Assembly (NCBI RefSeq): GCF_001305675.1
Contig: NZ_CP011853.1
Location: 3,224,001-3,288,000, forward strand
Length of the DNA stretch: 64,000 bases
Source: Gordonia phthalatica
Lineage (GTDB): Bacteria; Actinomycetota; Actinomycetes; Mycobacteriales; Mycobacteriaceae
Direction of reading: 5' to 3'
The position numbers and the translations under genes are program-made. The notes beneath the pieces are model-generated. The model made no database searches. It worked only from the letters and a program-made list of their open reading frames with translations, and was not told where the DNA came from. Below are positions 24,674 to 33,646 of the stretch, in pieces; position 1 is the first letter of the stretch; each line of letters opens with the position of its first letter.

Positions 24674-25951
24674 ATGAGCAACTGGGTCGCACCGTTCCCC
24701 GCCAGCCCCATCGACGCCACCGTCGACCTCCCCGGTTCCAAGTCCATCACCAACCGCGCCCTCATCCTGGCCGCACTGGCCGACGGACCGTCGCGCATCA
24801 CCGGCACCCTGCGCTCCCGCGACACCGACCTCATGCTCGACGGCCTCGCCGCCATGGGCACCGGCATCGCGTACGACGCCACCGACCCCACGACCGTCAC
24901 CGTGACCCCCGATCCGCTCCACGCCGGCACCGTCGACTGCGGCCTCGCGGGCACCGTGATGCGGTTCCTCCCCGCGGTCGGCGCCCTCGCCTCCGGCGAC
25001 ATCGCGTTCGACGGCGACGAGCAGGCCCGCAGCCGTCCCCTGGACACGGTCCTCGACGCCCTCCGCGCGCTCGGCGTCGACATCGACGGCGACGGCCTCC
25101 CCTTCGTCGTCCACGGCACCGGATCGGTCCGCGGCGGCGAGGTCACCATCGACGCCTCCGCGTCGTCGCAGTTCGTCTCGGGCCTGCTGCTCTCGGCCGC
25201 GCGCTTCACGAACGGCGTCCAGATCACCCATGTCGGCCCGCCCGTGCCGTCGATGCCGCACATCGACATGACCATCGAGATGCTCCAGACCGCGGGCGTC
25301 GCAGTGGAATTCGACCGGGACGCCACCCGATGGACCGTGGCACCCACCACCGTCCGCGCCGTGGACTGGGCCATCGAACCCGACCTCTCGAATGCGTCTG
25401 TCTTCCTCGCCGCCGCGGCAGCGACCGCCGGGCGCGTGAGCGTTCCACGCTGGCCCGTCACCACCACGCAGCCCGGCGCCGCGATCGTGGACGTCCTGCA
25501 GCAGATGGGCGCCGCCGTCGACCACTCCGCCGACGGCCTGTTGACGGTCCGGGGGCCTGAGTCGCTGGCGCCGGTCGACGCCGACCTGCACGACATCGGC
25601 GAGCTGACGCCCACCATCGCCGCACTCTGCGCCCTCGCCGACGGCACCTCGACGCTGCGCGGGATCGCACACCTGCGCGGCCACGAGACCGATCGACTGA
25701 AGGCGCTGAGCACCGAGATCAACCGCGTCGGCGGCGACTGCCGCGAGACGGACGACGGTCTCGTCATCATCGGCGGCGGCACTCTCCACGCCGACGTCTG
25801 GCAGAGCTACGCCGACCACCGGATGGCCACCGCGGGCGCGATCCTCGGCCTCCGCGTGAACGGAATGCAGGTGGAGAACGTGCAGACCACCGCGAAAACC
25901 ATGCCCGACTTCGTCGCCATGTGGGAAGCGATGGCGGGTACCGCATCTTGA
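24674..25951 (+). CDS. aroA: 3-phosphoshikimate 1-carboxyvinyltransferase (EPSP synthase)
   Basis: A 425-residue enzyme of the shikimate pathway that joins shikimate-3-phosphate and phosphoenolpyruvate. The substrate-binding LPGSKSITNRALILAALA is at about residues 19-36; GLAGTVMRFLPA and ASSQFVSGLLLSA match the other conserved blocks. ADHRMATA near the C-terminus carries the conserved His-Arg. Length is normal. The rsgA start overlaps its stop by four bases, the same order as Rv3227-Rv3228. Confidence 0.97.
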   Translation: MSNWVAPFPASPIDATVDLPGSKSITNRALILAALADGPSRITGTLRSRDTDLMLDGLAAMGTGIAYDATDPTTVTVTPDPLHAGTVDCGLAGTVMRFLPAVGALASGDIAFDGDEQARSRPLDTVLDALRALGVDIDGDGLPFVVHGTGSVRGGEVTIDASASSQFVSGLLLSAARFTNGVQITHVGPPVPSMPHIDMTIEMLQTAGVAVEFDRDATRWTVAPTTVRAVDWAIEPDLSNASVFLAAAAATAGRVSVPRWPVTTTQPGAAIVDVLQQMGAAVDHSADGLLTVRGPESLAPVDADLHDIGELTPTIAALCALADGTSTLRGIAHLRGHETDRLKALSTEINRVGGDCRETDDGLVIIGGGTLHADVWQSYADHRMATAGAILGLRVNGMQVENVQTTAKTMPDFVAMWEAMAGTAS

Positions 25952-27000
25952 GCCGCAACACCGCACGGAACGCACGCCGGTCGTACGACGAATCGGATGT
26001 GCGGATCCGTCCGGGCAAAGGCAGTCGGCCGCGCACCAAGAACCGGCCGTCGCACGACGACGCCGAGACCGCGATGGTCGTCTCGGTGGATCGCGGGCGG
26101 TGGGGTTGCGTGCTCGACGGCGACCCCGACCGGCGCATCGTCACCATGCGCGCTCGGGAACTCGGGCGCACCCCGATCGTGGTCGGCGACCGCGTCGGCG
26201 TCGTCGGCGACCTGTCCGGCAGGCCCGACACCCTGGCCCGCATCGTGCGGGTGGAGGACCGCACCACCGTCCTCCGCAGAACCGCCGACGACAACGACCC
26301 CTACGAGCGGATCGTCGTCGCGAACGCCGATCGCCTGTTGATCGTGACGGCACTCGCCGATCCGCCGCCGCGCACCGGGTTCGTCGAACGCGCTCTCGCC
26401 GCCGCGTACGCAGGCGGACTCGAGCCGGTCCTGTGCCTGACGAAGTCCGATCTCACCGCACCAGACGAGTTCGCCGCGAACTTCGCCGACCTCGATCTTC
26501 CGGTCGTCACCGCCGGCCGGGACGACGACCTCGACGAACTGTGGACGGTCCTCGACGGACGCATCACCGCGCTCATCGGGCACAGCGGCGTCGGGAAGTC
26601 GACGCTGGTGAATCGCCTGGTCCCCGACGCGGATCGCGCCACCGGAGTGGTCTCCGGCGTGGGCAAGGGCAGGCACACGTCGACGCAGTCGGTGGCCCTC
26701 CCCCTCCCCGGCAGCACCGCGGACGCTCCCCCGCGCGGCTGGGTGGTCGACACCCCCGGCATCCGCTCGTTCGGTCTCGCACACGTGACGCCGGATCAGA
26801 TCGTCGACGCCTTCGACGACCTCCGCGACGCGATCGACGACTGCCCGCGCGGCTGCACCCACCTGGGTCCGCCTGCCGACCCCGAGTGCGCGCTGGACGC
26901 ACTGGAAGGCAGTTCGCATCGACGCGCGATGGCCGTGCGGGAACTGCTGATGTCGGTGTCGTCGACACCGCCCACCGATGAACCGGTGTCAGCGGACTGA
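25948..27000 (+). CDS. rsgA: RsgA, small-subunit-assembly GTPase
   Basis: A 350-residue circularly permuted GTPase. An OB-fold region comes first, then G4 LTKSD (about residue 165), G1 GHSGVGKSTL (about residue 211) and G3 DTPGIRSFG, in permuted order. The C-terminal zinc-knuckle has CPRGCTH and PECA. It acts in 30S subunit maturation. TTG 25948 overlaps the aroA stop (TTGA) and gives a family-like N-terminus, LSRNTARNARR; no other in-frame start lies between it and the GTPase core that would suit. Confidence 0.92.
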   Translation: MSRNTARNARRSYDESDVRIRPGKGSRPRTKNRPSHDDAETAMVVSVDRGRWGCVLDGDPDRRIVTMRARELGRTPIVVGDRVGVVGDLSGRPDTLARIVRVEDRTTVLRRTADDNDPYERIVVANADRLLIVTALADPPPRTGFVERALAAAYAGGLEPVLCLTKSDLTAPDEFAANFADLDLPVVTAGRDDDLDELWTVLDGRITALIGHSGVGKSTLVNRLVPDADRATGVVSGVGKGRHTSTQSVALPLPGSTADAPPRGWVVDTPGIRSFGLAHVTPDQIVDAFDDLRDAIDDCPRGCTHLGPPADPECALDALEGSSHRRAMAVRELLMSVSSTPPTDEPVSAD

Positions 27001-27046
27001 GCTCGCACTACCAACGCGTAGAGCGGGCGCCCTTCGCAGAAAGGGC

Positions 27047-27064
27047 CGAAATCAGCCGATTTCG
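27047..27064. terminator. Weak hairpin between convergent rsgA and desaturase genes
   Basis: CGAAATC (27047-27053) pairs with GATTTCG (27058-27064) around a 4-base loop, in the 86-base gap between two stops. No clear T-tract follows on either strand, so a terminator role is only possible. Confidence 0.35.
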
Positions 27065-27086
27065 TGGTGGCTGTGCGAGAGAACGT

Positions 27087-28301
27087 TCAGCGCAGTCGTC
27101 GGCGACGCGTCCGACGGGCCTGCTTCACGTGAGCGAGGGCGGTCTTGAGGCCGCCGCCCACTCGGGGCACGCCGTCGAACCGCCGCTCCGACGCCGTCTC
27201 CGGAGCATCGTCGACGGTGTCGATGAGCCACTGATCCGGCAGCGCCAGCTTGTTGATGGTCCGCAGGGTCCGCAGGTACTGCATGGTGAACGACCCGGTG
27301 TTGTACGGGAGGTCGTACTTCTCACACAGTTCGCGCACCCGCACCGAGACCGCGGCCAGCCGGTTGCTCGGCATGTCCGGGTACAGGTGGTGCTCGATCT
27401 GGTAGCAGAGGTTGCCGCTCATGAAAGCCAGCGCGGGGCCGGCCTCGAAGTGCGCGGTACCCAGCATCTGCCGCAGGTACCACTGGCCGTGCGTCTCGTC
27501 CTCGAGCGTCGCGACGGTGAACTTCTCCGCGCCGTCCGGGAAGTGCCCACAGAAGATCACCACGTACGCCCACAGGTTGCGAATGAAGTTCGCGGTGAGG
27601 TTCGCGGTGATCGTGTGCTTGTAGTTCGGGCCGGTCAGCGCCGGGAACAGGACATAGTCCTTGCCGAGCTGCCTGACGGCCTTGCGAGCGAAGAGCTTGA
27701 TCTCCGGGCGCGCCTGCTCCATCGGCTTGCGACCGGCGATGACCTCTTTGAGCTCGAGGTCGTGCAGGGCGATGCCCCACTCGAAGGTCGCGGCCAGCAT
27801 CAGATTGAAGAAGGGCTGGAAGGCCCGACGCGGCTCCCACGCCTCGTCGCGCGTCACGCGCAGGATCTTGTAGCCCACGTCGTGATCCATGCCGAGCACG
27901 TTGGTGTACTTGTGATGGATGTAGTTGTGCGAGTGCTTCCAGTGCGGAGACGCACACACCATGTCCCACTCCCACGTCGTGGAGTGCACCTCGGGATCGT
28001 TCATCCAATCCCACTGGCCGTGCATCACGTTGTGGCCGAGTTCCATGTTCTCGATGATCTTGGCCACCGACAGGGCGCCGACGCCCAGCAGCCACAGCGG
28101 TCGCCGGTGGCTGCCGAGCAGGGCGACGCGGCCGAGGACTTCCAGACCGCGCTGAGCGTAGATGGTCCGCCGCAGGTAGCGGCGGTCCTTCTCGCCCAGG
28201 CTCGACTCCACCTCCCGACGGAGCGCGTCGAGTTCGGCACCCAGCGCCTCGACGTCAGCGTCGGTCAGGTGCGCGTACTCGTTGATATCTGAAATGGCCA
28301 T
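27087..28301 (-). CDS. Membrane fatty acid desaturase (DesA3-like), copy 1
   Basis: A 404-residue acyl-lipid/acyl-CoA desaturase of the membrane di-iron family. Three histidine boxes are seen: HNVMH, HNYIHH and QIEHH, with hydrophobic helices between them. The M. tuberculosis relative DesA3 makes oleate from stearoyl-CoA with electrons from the Rv3230c reductase. Here it is the downstream gene of a tandem pair, 8 bases after copy 2, and should be on the same transcript. The C-terminus is basic (RRTRRRRLR). Confidence 0.92.
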   Translation of the reverse strand: MAISDINEYAHLTDADVEALGAELDALRREVESSLGEKDRRYLRRTIYAQRGLEVLGRVALLGSHRRPLWLLGVGALSVAKIIENMELGHNVMHGQWDWMNDPEVHSTTWEWDMVCASPHWKHSHNYIHHKYTNVLGMDHDVGYKILRVTRDEAWEPRRAFQPFFNLMLAATFEWGIALHDLELKEVIAGRKPMEQARPEIKLFARKAVRQLGKDYVLFPALTGPNYKHTITANLTANFIRNLWAYVVIFCGHFPDGAEKFTVATLEDETHGQWYLRQMLGTAHFEAGPALAFMSGNLCYQIEHHLYPDMPSNRLAAVSVRVRELCEKYDLPYNTGSFTMQYLRTLRTINKLALPDQWLIDTVDDAPETASERRFDGVPRVGGGLKTALAHVKQARRTRRRRLR

Positions 28302-28309
28302 CGATCACA

Positions 28310-29581
28310 TTATGCCCGTGCGGGTGACCGTCGGCTCGCCCGGCGCTCCTTGAGCCCGACGATCGCGGTCTTCAACCCCTTCCGACGGCCCGTGACCGGG
28401 TCGACGGTGGACACCAGGTGCGCCTCCGGGGTCTCCTTGAACCGCTTCTCCGACGCGGTTTCGGGCGCGTCGTCGACGGTGCCGGTGAGGTACTGGTTCG
28501 GCAGCGACAGCTTGGCGATAGTCCGCCAGGTCTTCGCGTACTGAACCGGGAACGAACCGGTGGTGTACGGGATGTCGTACTTGGCGCACAATGCCCGCAC
28601 GCGCACCGAGATCTCCGGCAGCCGGTTGCTCGGCAGGTCCGGGAAGATGTGGTGCTCGATCTGGTACGAGAGGTTACCGCTCATGAAGCCGAGCACCGGA
28701 CCCGACCGGAAGTTGGCGCTGCCGAGCATCTGCCGCAGGTACCACTCGCCGCGGGTCTCGCTGTCGACGTCCTGCTTGGTGAACTTCTCGGCACCGTCCG
28801 GGAAATGCCCGCAGAAGATGACCGCGTTGGACCACACGTTGCGGATGACGTTGGCCGTCAGGTTCGCGGTCAGCGCCTTGCGGCCCGCGGTCTTGGACCG
28901 CGTCAACAGGGCGATGCCGACCGGGTAGGCGAAGTAGTCCTTGTGCGTCTGCTTGGCGATCTTGGTGCCGACGTCGCGCAGATCCTGGTGGAACTGCGCC
29001 TTGGCCTCCGGCGTCTTCCGCTTCTTGCCGAGCTCCAGGTGCTGGGCGGCGACGCCGTACTCGAAACCGAGCGCGAGCAGCGTGTTGTAGAAGATGTTGC
29101 CCAGGTTGAAGGGCTTCCACCGCTGGTCACGCGTCACGCGGAGCAGGCCGTAGCCCACGTCGTCGTCCATCCCCAGCACGTTGGTGTACTTGTGATGGAT
29201 GTAGTTGTGGGTGTGCTTCCAGTGCGCGCTGGGACCGGTCAGGTCCCACTCCCACGATGTGGAGTGCACCTCTGGGTCGTTCATCCAGTCCCACTGGCCG
29301 TGCATCACGTTGTGGCCGAGTTCCATGTTCTCGATGATCTTCGAGACACCGAGCACGGTGGCGCCCGCCCACCACAGGCGACGATCCCGGGCGCCGACGG
29401 TGAGTGCGCGGCCGGCCACCTCCAGCGAACGCTGGAAGAGGATCGTGTTGCGGATGTATCGGGCGTCGCGAGCACCGCGGTCGGCCTCGATGTCGGCGCG
29501 GATCTGATCCAGCTCGGCACCGAGCGCCTCGACGTCCGCGTCGGTCAGATGGGCGTATTCGGGGATGTCGGAGATCGCCAT
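28310..29581 (-). CDS. Membrane fatty acid desaturase (DesA3-like), copy 2
   Basis: A 423-residue paralogue of the adjacent desaturase with the same three histidine boxes (HNVMH, HNYIHH, QIEHH) and near-identical segments around them at the DNA level (compare about 27870-28060 with 29130-29330). It differs in an insert near residue 180-230 and has a longer C-terminus. M. tuberculosis has one gene here, so this is a lineage-specific tandem duplication that may have split chain-length or position specificity. Two TACG-N4-CGTA palindromes lie 32-58 bases upstream. Confidence 0.92.
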   Translation of the reverse strand: MAISDIPEYAHLTDADVEALGAELDQIRADIEADRGARDARYIRNTILFQRSLEVAGRALTVGARDRRLWWAGATVLGVSKIIENMELGHNVMHGQWDWMNDPEVHSTSWEWDLTGPSAHWKHTHNYIHHKYTNVLGMDDDVGYGLLRVTRDQRWKPFNLGNIFYNTLLALGFEYGVAAQHLELGKKRKTPEAKAQFHQDLRDVGTKIAKQTHKDYFAYPVGIALLTRSKTAGRKALTANLTANVIRNVWSNAVIFCGHFPDGAEKFTKQDVDSETRGEWYLRQMLGSANFRSGPVLGFMSGNLSYQIEHHIFPDLPSNRLPEISVRVRALCAKYDIPYTTGSFPVQYAKTWRTIAKLSLPNQYLTGTVDDAPETASEKRFKETPEAHLVSTVDPVTGRRKGLKTAIVGLKERRASRRSPARA

Positions 29582-29612
29582 GCCACTCCTGAAGTTGGGA
29601 GACTTTATAACT

Positions 29613-29639
29613 TACGCAATCGTAGGTTACGGTTCCGTA
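29613..29639 (-). promoter_or_regulatory. Double operator candidate upstream of the desaturase pair
   Basis: Two 12-bp palindromes, TACGCAATCGTA (29613-29624) and TACGGTTCCGTA (29628-29639), lie with starts 15 bases apart. A third copy, TACGATTCCGTA, sits before the reductase gene at 30863. The TACG-N4-CGTA form suits a TetR-family lipid regulator, possibly binding as two dimers here. Confidence 0.65.
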
Positions 29640-29697
29640 GCCTGTCCACCCCGAGAGCCAGTGGCCCGCGTCATAGGCGCAGAAATGCGCCCCGACC

Positions 29698-30813
29698 TCA
29701 GACGTCGAGCGTGCAATCACCCGCCGCCGCGCTGACACAGGTCTGAATCCGTTCGCCCTCGACGTGCTCGGCACCGGTCCGCAGATCGCGCACGCACCCC
29801 TTGTCGAGCATCACGACGCAGCTCTGGCAGATGCCCATGCGGCAGCCGAACGGCATCAGCACGCCGGCCTGCTCCCCCGCCTCCAGGAGCGTGGTGGCGC
29901 CGTCCACCTCGATCTGCCGATCCGGCGTGCCGAAGGTGACGACGCCGCCCTCCGCACCGACGGCGCCGCGCTCCAGCGCGAACCGCTCGATGTGCAGCGA
30001 CTCGGGGACGCCGGCCTCCTCGAACTGCTCACCGAGCATGTCCAGGAATCCGCCCGGGCCGCACGCCCAGGTCTCGCGCTCCGCCCAGTCGGGGCACAGC
30101 GCCCGCAGCTGCGCGGGCGTCACCTTGCCGTCCACTCGGGTGAACTGCAGATGCAGGTCGATGAGACCCTCGGCGGCCATGGAGCGCAGTTCGTCACCGA
30201 ACAGGAGGTCGTCCTCGGTCGGCACCGAGTGCACCACGGTCACGTCGGCGTTCTGACCGCGACGACGCATCGCGCGCAGCATGGAGATGATCGGCGTGAG
30301 CCCACTGCCCGCGGTCGCGAAGAGCATCTTCTCCGGCAGCGGGTCGGGCAGCACGAACTCGCCGGCCGGCGCCGCGAGCCGCACCACGGAGCCGGGTTCG
30401 AGCCCGCTCACGAGGTGCGACGACAGGAAGCCCTCCGGCATCGCCTTGACCGTGATCGACACCGTCCGGTCGGCGCGCGACGCCGCGGGCACCGAGGTCA
30501 GCGAGTACGACCGCCACGTCCATCGACCGTCCACCAGGACGCCGATGCCGATGTACTGGCCGGGACGGTAGTCGAACGAGAATCCCCAGCCCGGGCGGAT
30601 CACGATGGTCGCGCTGTCGGCGGTCTCCGGCCGCACCTCCAGCACCTTGCCGCGCAGCTCACGCGCCGACCACAGCGGGTTCGCCAGGTGCAGGTAGTCG
30701 TCGGGCAGCAGCGGCGTCGTCACGCGCGCGACGGCGGCGCGCAGCCACGTCGACCGCTTGTGCCGGGCCGCGACATCGGCCGCCGGTGCTTCGAAACGTT
30801 CGCGCCACGCCAT
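29698..30813 (-). CDS. Ferredoxin-NADP+ reductase-type electron donor for desaturases
   Basis: A 371-residue protein with an FNR-like module (FAD site YRPGQYIGIG and WRSYSLTS; NADPH site ATAGSGLTPIISMLR) and a C-terminal plant-type [2Fe-2S] domain with CRMGICQSC and a fourth Cys in DKGCVRDL. By homology with Rv3230c it passes electrons from NADPH to the DesA3-like desaturases next to it. It is transcribed separately or as first gene of the cluster; its own palindromic operator lies 44-67 bases upstream of ATG 30813. Confidence 0.93.
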   Translation of the reverse strand: MAWRERFEAPAADVAARHKRSTWLRAAVARVTTPLLPDDYLHLANPLWSARELRGKVLEVRPETADSATIVIRPGWGFSFDYRPGQYIGIGVLVDGRWTWRSYSLTSVPAASRADRTVSITVKAMPEGFLSSHLVSGLEPGSVVRLAAPAGEFVLPDPLPEKMLFATAGSGLTPIISMLRAMRRRGQNADVTVVHSVPTEDDLLFGDELRSMAAEGLIDLHLQFTRVDGKVTPAQLRALCPDWAERETWACGPGGFLDMLGEQFEEAGVPESLHIERFALERGAVGAEGGVVTFGTPDRQIEVDGATTLLEAGEQAGVLMPFGCRMGICQSCVVMLDKGCVRDLRTGAEHVEGERIQTCVSAAAGDCTLDV

Positions 30814-30856
30814 CTTGGAGACTCCTCCGTCGGTTCCGGAGCTCGCCCCGAAACAG

Positions 30857-30880
30857 CTAAGTTACGATTCCGTAGGTTAG
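30857..30880 (-). promoter_or_regulatory. Operator candidate upstream of the reductase
   Basis: A 24-base imperfect palindrome from CTAA to TTAG centred on TACGATTCCGTA (30863-30874). It shares the TACG-N4-CGTA core with the two sites at 29613-29639, which points to one regulator for both transcription units. Confidence 0.62.
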
Positions 30881-30933
30881 CGTTTCGGGGCGTTCTACGC
30901 CAGATGAGCCGCCTCACGCGGCACGCGGGCGAC

Positions 30934-31527
30934 TCACGCCAGCAGCGTGCCCGACTGCGGGACGTAGGGCGTGAAGAAGTCGTTCGCCGGCGCCCCGGCG
31001 AGCGACATCTCCAGGGCCGGAACGGTCATCCCGTCGAGTTGCTCGCGGATGATGTCGGCGTGCCCGGCGTGTCGGGCGTACTCCTCGATCTGGTGGACCA
31101 TGAAGTAGCGGGTCTTCATCGGCCGGGAGTCGAAGATCCCCGCCCACGGCGCGGGCTGTGCCATCGCGTCGGCATCGGGGTCCGCGGCGCGCATGGCCTC
31201 GAGGAACGCGGCGCGAGCGTCGTCGAAGTCGGCGATGATCTGCGCGGCGGTCTCGTCGTCGGTGAGGGCGAAGCTTCCCATGTACTCGGCGAACGCCGAC
31301 GCGTCGAGCGCACGCACTTCCGCGGTGCCGTCGAACTCCTTCACCGCGCCGCGCATGCCGCGGGTGACGTGCTTGAGCAGGCCGCCGATCGAGAGCGTGC
31401 TGCGGCACGGCGTCTCCCGCGCCTGCGCCTCGGTCAATCCGTAGACGGCGGCTCGCAGTGCCGACAGTTGCTGGTCCGCGTAGTTGATGAGTCCGGTCAG
31501 TTCGTCGTGCGAAGCAGGTGCGTACAT
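30934..31527 (-). CDS. DinB/DUF664-fold protein (mycothiol-transferase-like)
   Basis: A 197-residue four-helix protein with TPCRSTLSIGGLLKHVTRG near residue 40-58 and MVHQIEEYARHAGH near residue 152-165, giving the three spaced histidines typical of the metal site of DinB-fold thiol transferases. In actinobacteria such proteins often use mycothiol; activity and substrate here are not known. It lies upstream of the reductase operator on the same strand. Confidence 0.8.
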   Translation of the reverse strand: MYAPASHDELTGLINYADQQLSALRAAVYGLTEAQARETPCRSTLSIGGLLKHVTRGMRGAVKEFDGTAEVRALDASAFAEYMGSFALTDDETAAQIIADFDDARAAFLEAMRAADPDADAMAQPAPWAGIFDSRPMKTRYFMVHQIEEYARHAGHADIIREQLDGMTVPALEMSLAGAPANDFFTPYVPQSGTLLA

Positions 31528-31626
31528 GGGGTCCTCCGGTGCCGTTCTTCAGTGGGCCGAGTCTCGGTGTGCCCCACAAGCATGTCGCCCCAACCGGTCA
31601 GATTCTGTCCGGTATTGAGAAATCTT

Positions 31627-32124
31627 CTACAGAAGTTCCAGGAGGAACGGGAGTTCCTGGGTCGCGTACCAGCCGAGGTCGTGGTCTTCGACGTCGCCGA
31701 TCGCGAGTTCGCCGTCCTCGTCGCCGAGGTCGGCGGCGTCGATGAGTTCGACGGCTGCGGCCACCGCCTTCTCTGCGTCGGCTCCGTCGACGTGGACGGC
31801 GACGATGTCGGCGTGCGGAATCGACGGCGCCACCTTCACGACCGCGTCGTCGAGGTCGGGGCGGACGGTGGCGTCGGCGTCGACGACCACCACGACTCGG
31901 CGGACCGGGAGATCGGACTCGTCGGCGGCCAGGAGGCGAAGCGACGCGCGGGCCGCCTCGCGCAGGGCCACCTCCTCGAGTTCTTCGTCGTCACCGGCGG
32001 TGTACGCCTCGCGGAGCGCGGGGGTCAGCGCGAACCCGGTGCCTCCGACGGGGGTGAACGGACTGCCGGTTTCGGCGACCATCGTCTGGATCATCGCGAG
32101 TGTTGCGGGCAGGTAGACGCGCAT
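31627..32124 (-). CDS. DUF6912-type conserved actinobacterial protein (Rv3231c type)
   Basis: A 165-residue acidic soluble protein starting MRVYLPATLAMIQTMV, with an alphabeta part (RRVVVVVDADATVRPD; ADIVAVHVDGADAEKAVAAAV) and a C-terminal DLGWYATQELPFLLELL. By sequence pattern and position it corresponds to Rv3231c. No catalytic motif was seen; function unknown. 30 bases separate it from the WS/DGAT gene upstream, so the two are probably co-transcribed. Confidence 0.75.
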   Translation of the reverse strand: MRVYLPATLAMIQTMVAETGSPFTPVGGTGFALTPALREAYTAGDDEELEEVALREAARASLRLLAADESDLPVRRVVVVVDADATVRPDLDDAVVKVAPSIPHADIVAVHVDGADAEKAVAAAVELIDAADLGDEDGELAIGDVEDHDLGWYATQELPFLLELL

Positions 32125-32154
32125 GCATTCCCTTTCGGCGGGTGTTCCCCGACG

Positions 32155-33630
32155 TCAGTGGTCTCGTCCGGCGGACTGCCCGCCGGCGAGGAGTTCTTCC
32201 AACGACTCTGTCACGTACCCGGCCATGGCGGGGAGGTCGACGACCACCGCGCGGTCGGCGATGAAGGCGAACTGGACCTGGTTCGCGTACTCGTTGACGC
32301 TGATCCCGAGGGCCCGCTGGGTGGCGAGCGTGGGGATGGTGAAGATGCCGGTGACGGGGATTCCGTCGACGTATTTTCGGTCGATCCGCTTGGAGCTCAT
32401 GGAGATCGGGACGTTGTACGACCGTTGGAAGATGCCGGCGAAGGCCCGGGTGGAGAAGTCGGCGAAGGGCACGAGCCCGATCTCCGGCAGCAGGGGCCGG
32501 AAGCCCTGCGACATGCGTCGGGTGGACTGCGAGTAGCGGTCCGCGAGACCTGCCACCTGCATCAGCCGGACGGCGGGCGCGTCTTCGCCGACGGGGAGGT
32601 CGGTGACGAATTCGGTTCCGCCGGTGATGATCCACGCGCCGGAGGCCTCGCCTTCGACGGTGTCGGGGATCCGCGCGGACAGCGGCATGGTGGCCCGCAT
32701 GGTCTCGCCGTGACCGACAGTGTCCTTCACCGAGAGCGACCACCGGCGCAGGACTCCGGTGACGATGGCGAGTACGACGTCGTTGAACGTGCACTCGAAC
32801 TTGCCGACGACGGCTTCGAGGTCGCGGCGGGAGACGGATGCGAAGGCGAACAACCGGGACGAGGTGGTGACGGTGTTGAGGGGGCTGTCGGGCGCGGCGT
32901 TGACCATCTGGCTGACGGCGTCCCCGACGAGACGTGCGGACTTGTCGGCGACGGACCACAGGTCGGCGACGGGGCCGTTGCCACGCAGCAGCGAGTCGAC
33001 GACTTCGCCCGGGCGGGCCATCGCTTCGGCGAGCGCTCCGAGGGTCAGCGAGGTGTTGCCGGGCGGTCGGCCCGGCATCCAGAGGTCGTCGGCGAGGGGA
33101 TCTCGGTCGGCGACGTCGTCGCACAGGACTTCACTGAGTTCGAGGTGGGCGTGTCCGCTGAGCATGCACCGGTGGGTCTTGGTGAGGATCGCGGAGCGTC
33201 CGCCGGAGAGCCCTTCGATGAGGTACATCTCCCACAGCGGCCGGGTGCGGTCGAGGGGTCGCGACATGACGCGGGCGATGAGCTCTTGGAGTTGTTCGAC
33301 GGTCCCGGGTTGCGGGAGCGCGGACAGCCGGACGTGGAAGTTGATGTCGAAGTCGCGGTCGTCGACCCAGACAGGGCGGGCGAGTCCGAGTGTCACTTCG
33401 GTGACCGTCTGCCGGTAGCGGGGTGCGGTCTGCAGGCGGTTCTCGACGAGGGAGACGAGCGCGTTGTAGTCCAGTTCCGCGCCGGGCCGCCGAGTCTTCT
33501 TGTTCGGATCGAGGATGAGGAGTGCGCCCAGATGCGCGGATGTGCCCGCCCCGTCCAGGAAGTAGAACATCGCCTCGTCGGGCGACAGTCGATTCACCAT
33601 GATGGGGTCGAGTTTAGCCGCGGTGAGCAT
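32155..33630 (-). CDS. WS/DGAT-family acyltransferase with degenerate HHxxxDG motif (Tgs3-like)
   Basis: A 491-residue wax ester synthase/diacylglycerol acyltransferase homologue (N-terminus RLSPDEAMFYFLDG, C-terminal domain with NVPISMSSKRI, close to the family NVPGP region). The active-site motif HHxxxDG reads H153-R154-CML-S158-G159, so the catalytic second His and the Asp are replaced. It may be inactive or have another role. It sits at the position of Rv3233c-Rv3234c (tgs3), where M. tuberculosis has two shorter pieces. ATG 33600 (MVNRLSPDEA) is an equally likely start. Confidence 0.88.
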   Translation of the reverse strand: MLTAAKLDPIMVNRLSPDEAMFYFLDGAGTSAHLGALLILDPNKKTRRPGAELDYNALVSLVENRLQTAPRYRQTVTEVTLGLARPVWVDDRDFDINFHVRLSALPQPGTVEQLQELIARVMSRPLDRTRPLWEMYLIEGLSGGRSAILTKTHRCMLSGHAHLELSEVLCDDVADRDPLADDLWMPGRPPGNTSLTLGALAEAMARPGEVVDSLLRGNGPVADLWSVADKSARLVGDAVSQMVNAAPDSPLNTVTTSSRLFAFASVSRRDLEAVVGKFECTFNDVVLAIVTGVLRRWSLSVKDTVGHGETMRATMPLSARIPDTVEGEASGAWIITGGTEFVTDLPVGEDAPAVRLMQVAGLADRYSQSTRRMSQGFRPLLPEIGLVPFADFSTRAFAGIFQRSYNVPISMSSKRIDRKYVDGIPVTGIFTIPTLATQRALGISVNEYANQVQFAFIADRAVVVDLPAMAGYVTESLEELLAGGQSAGRDH

Positions 33631-33646
33631 TGCAGTAGGTCCGCGG

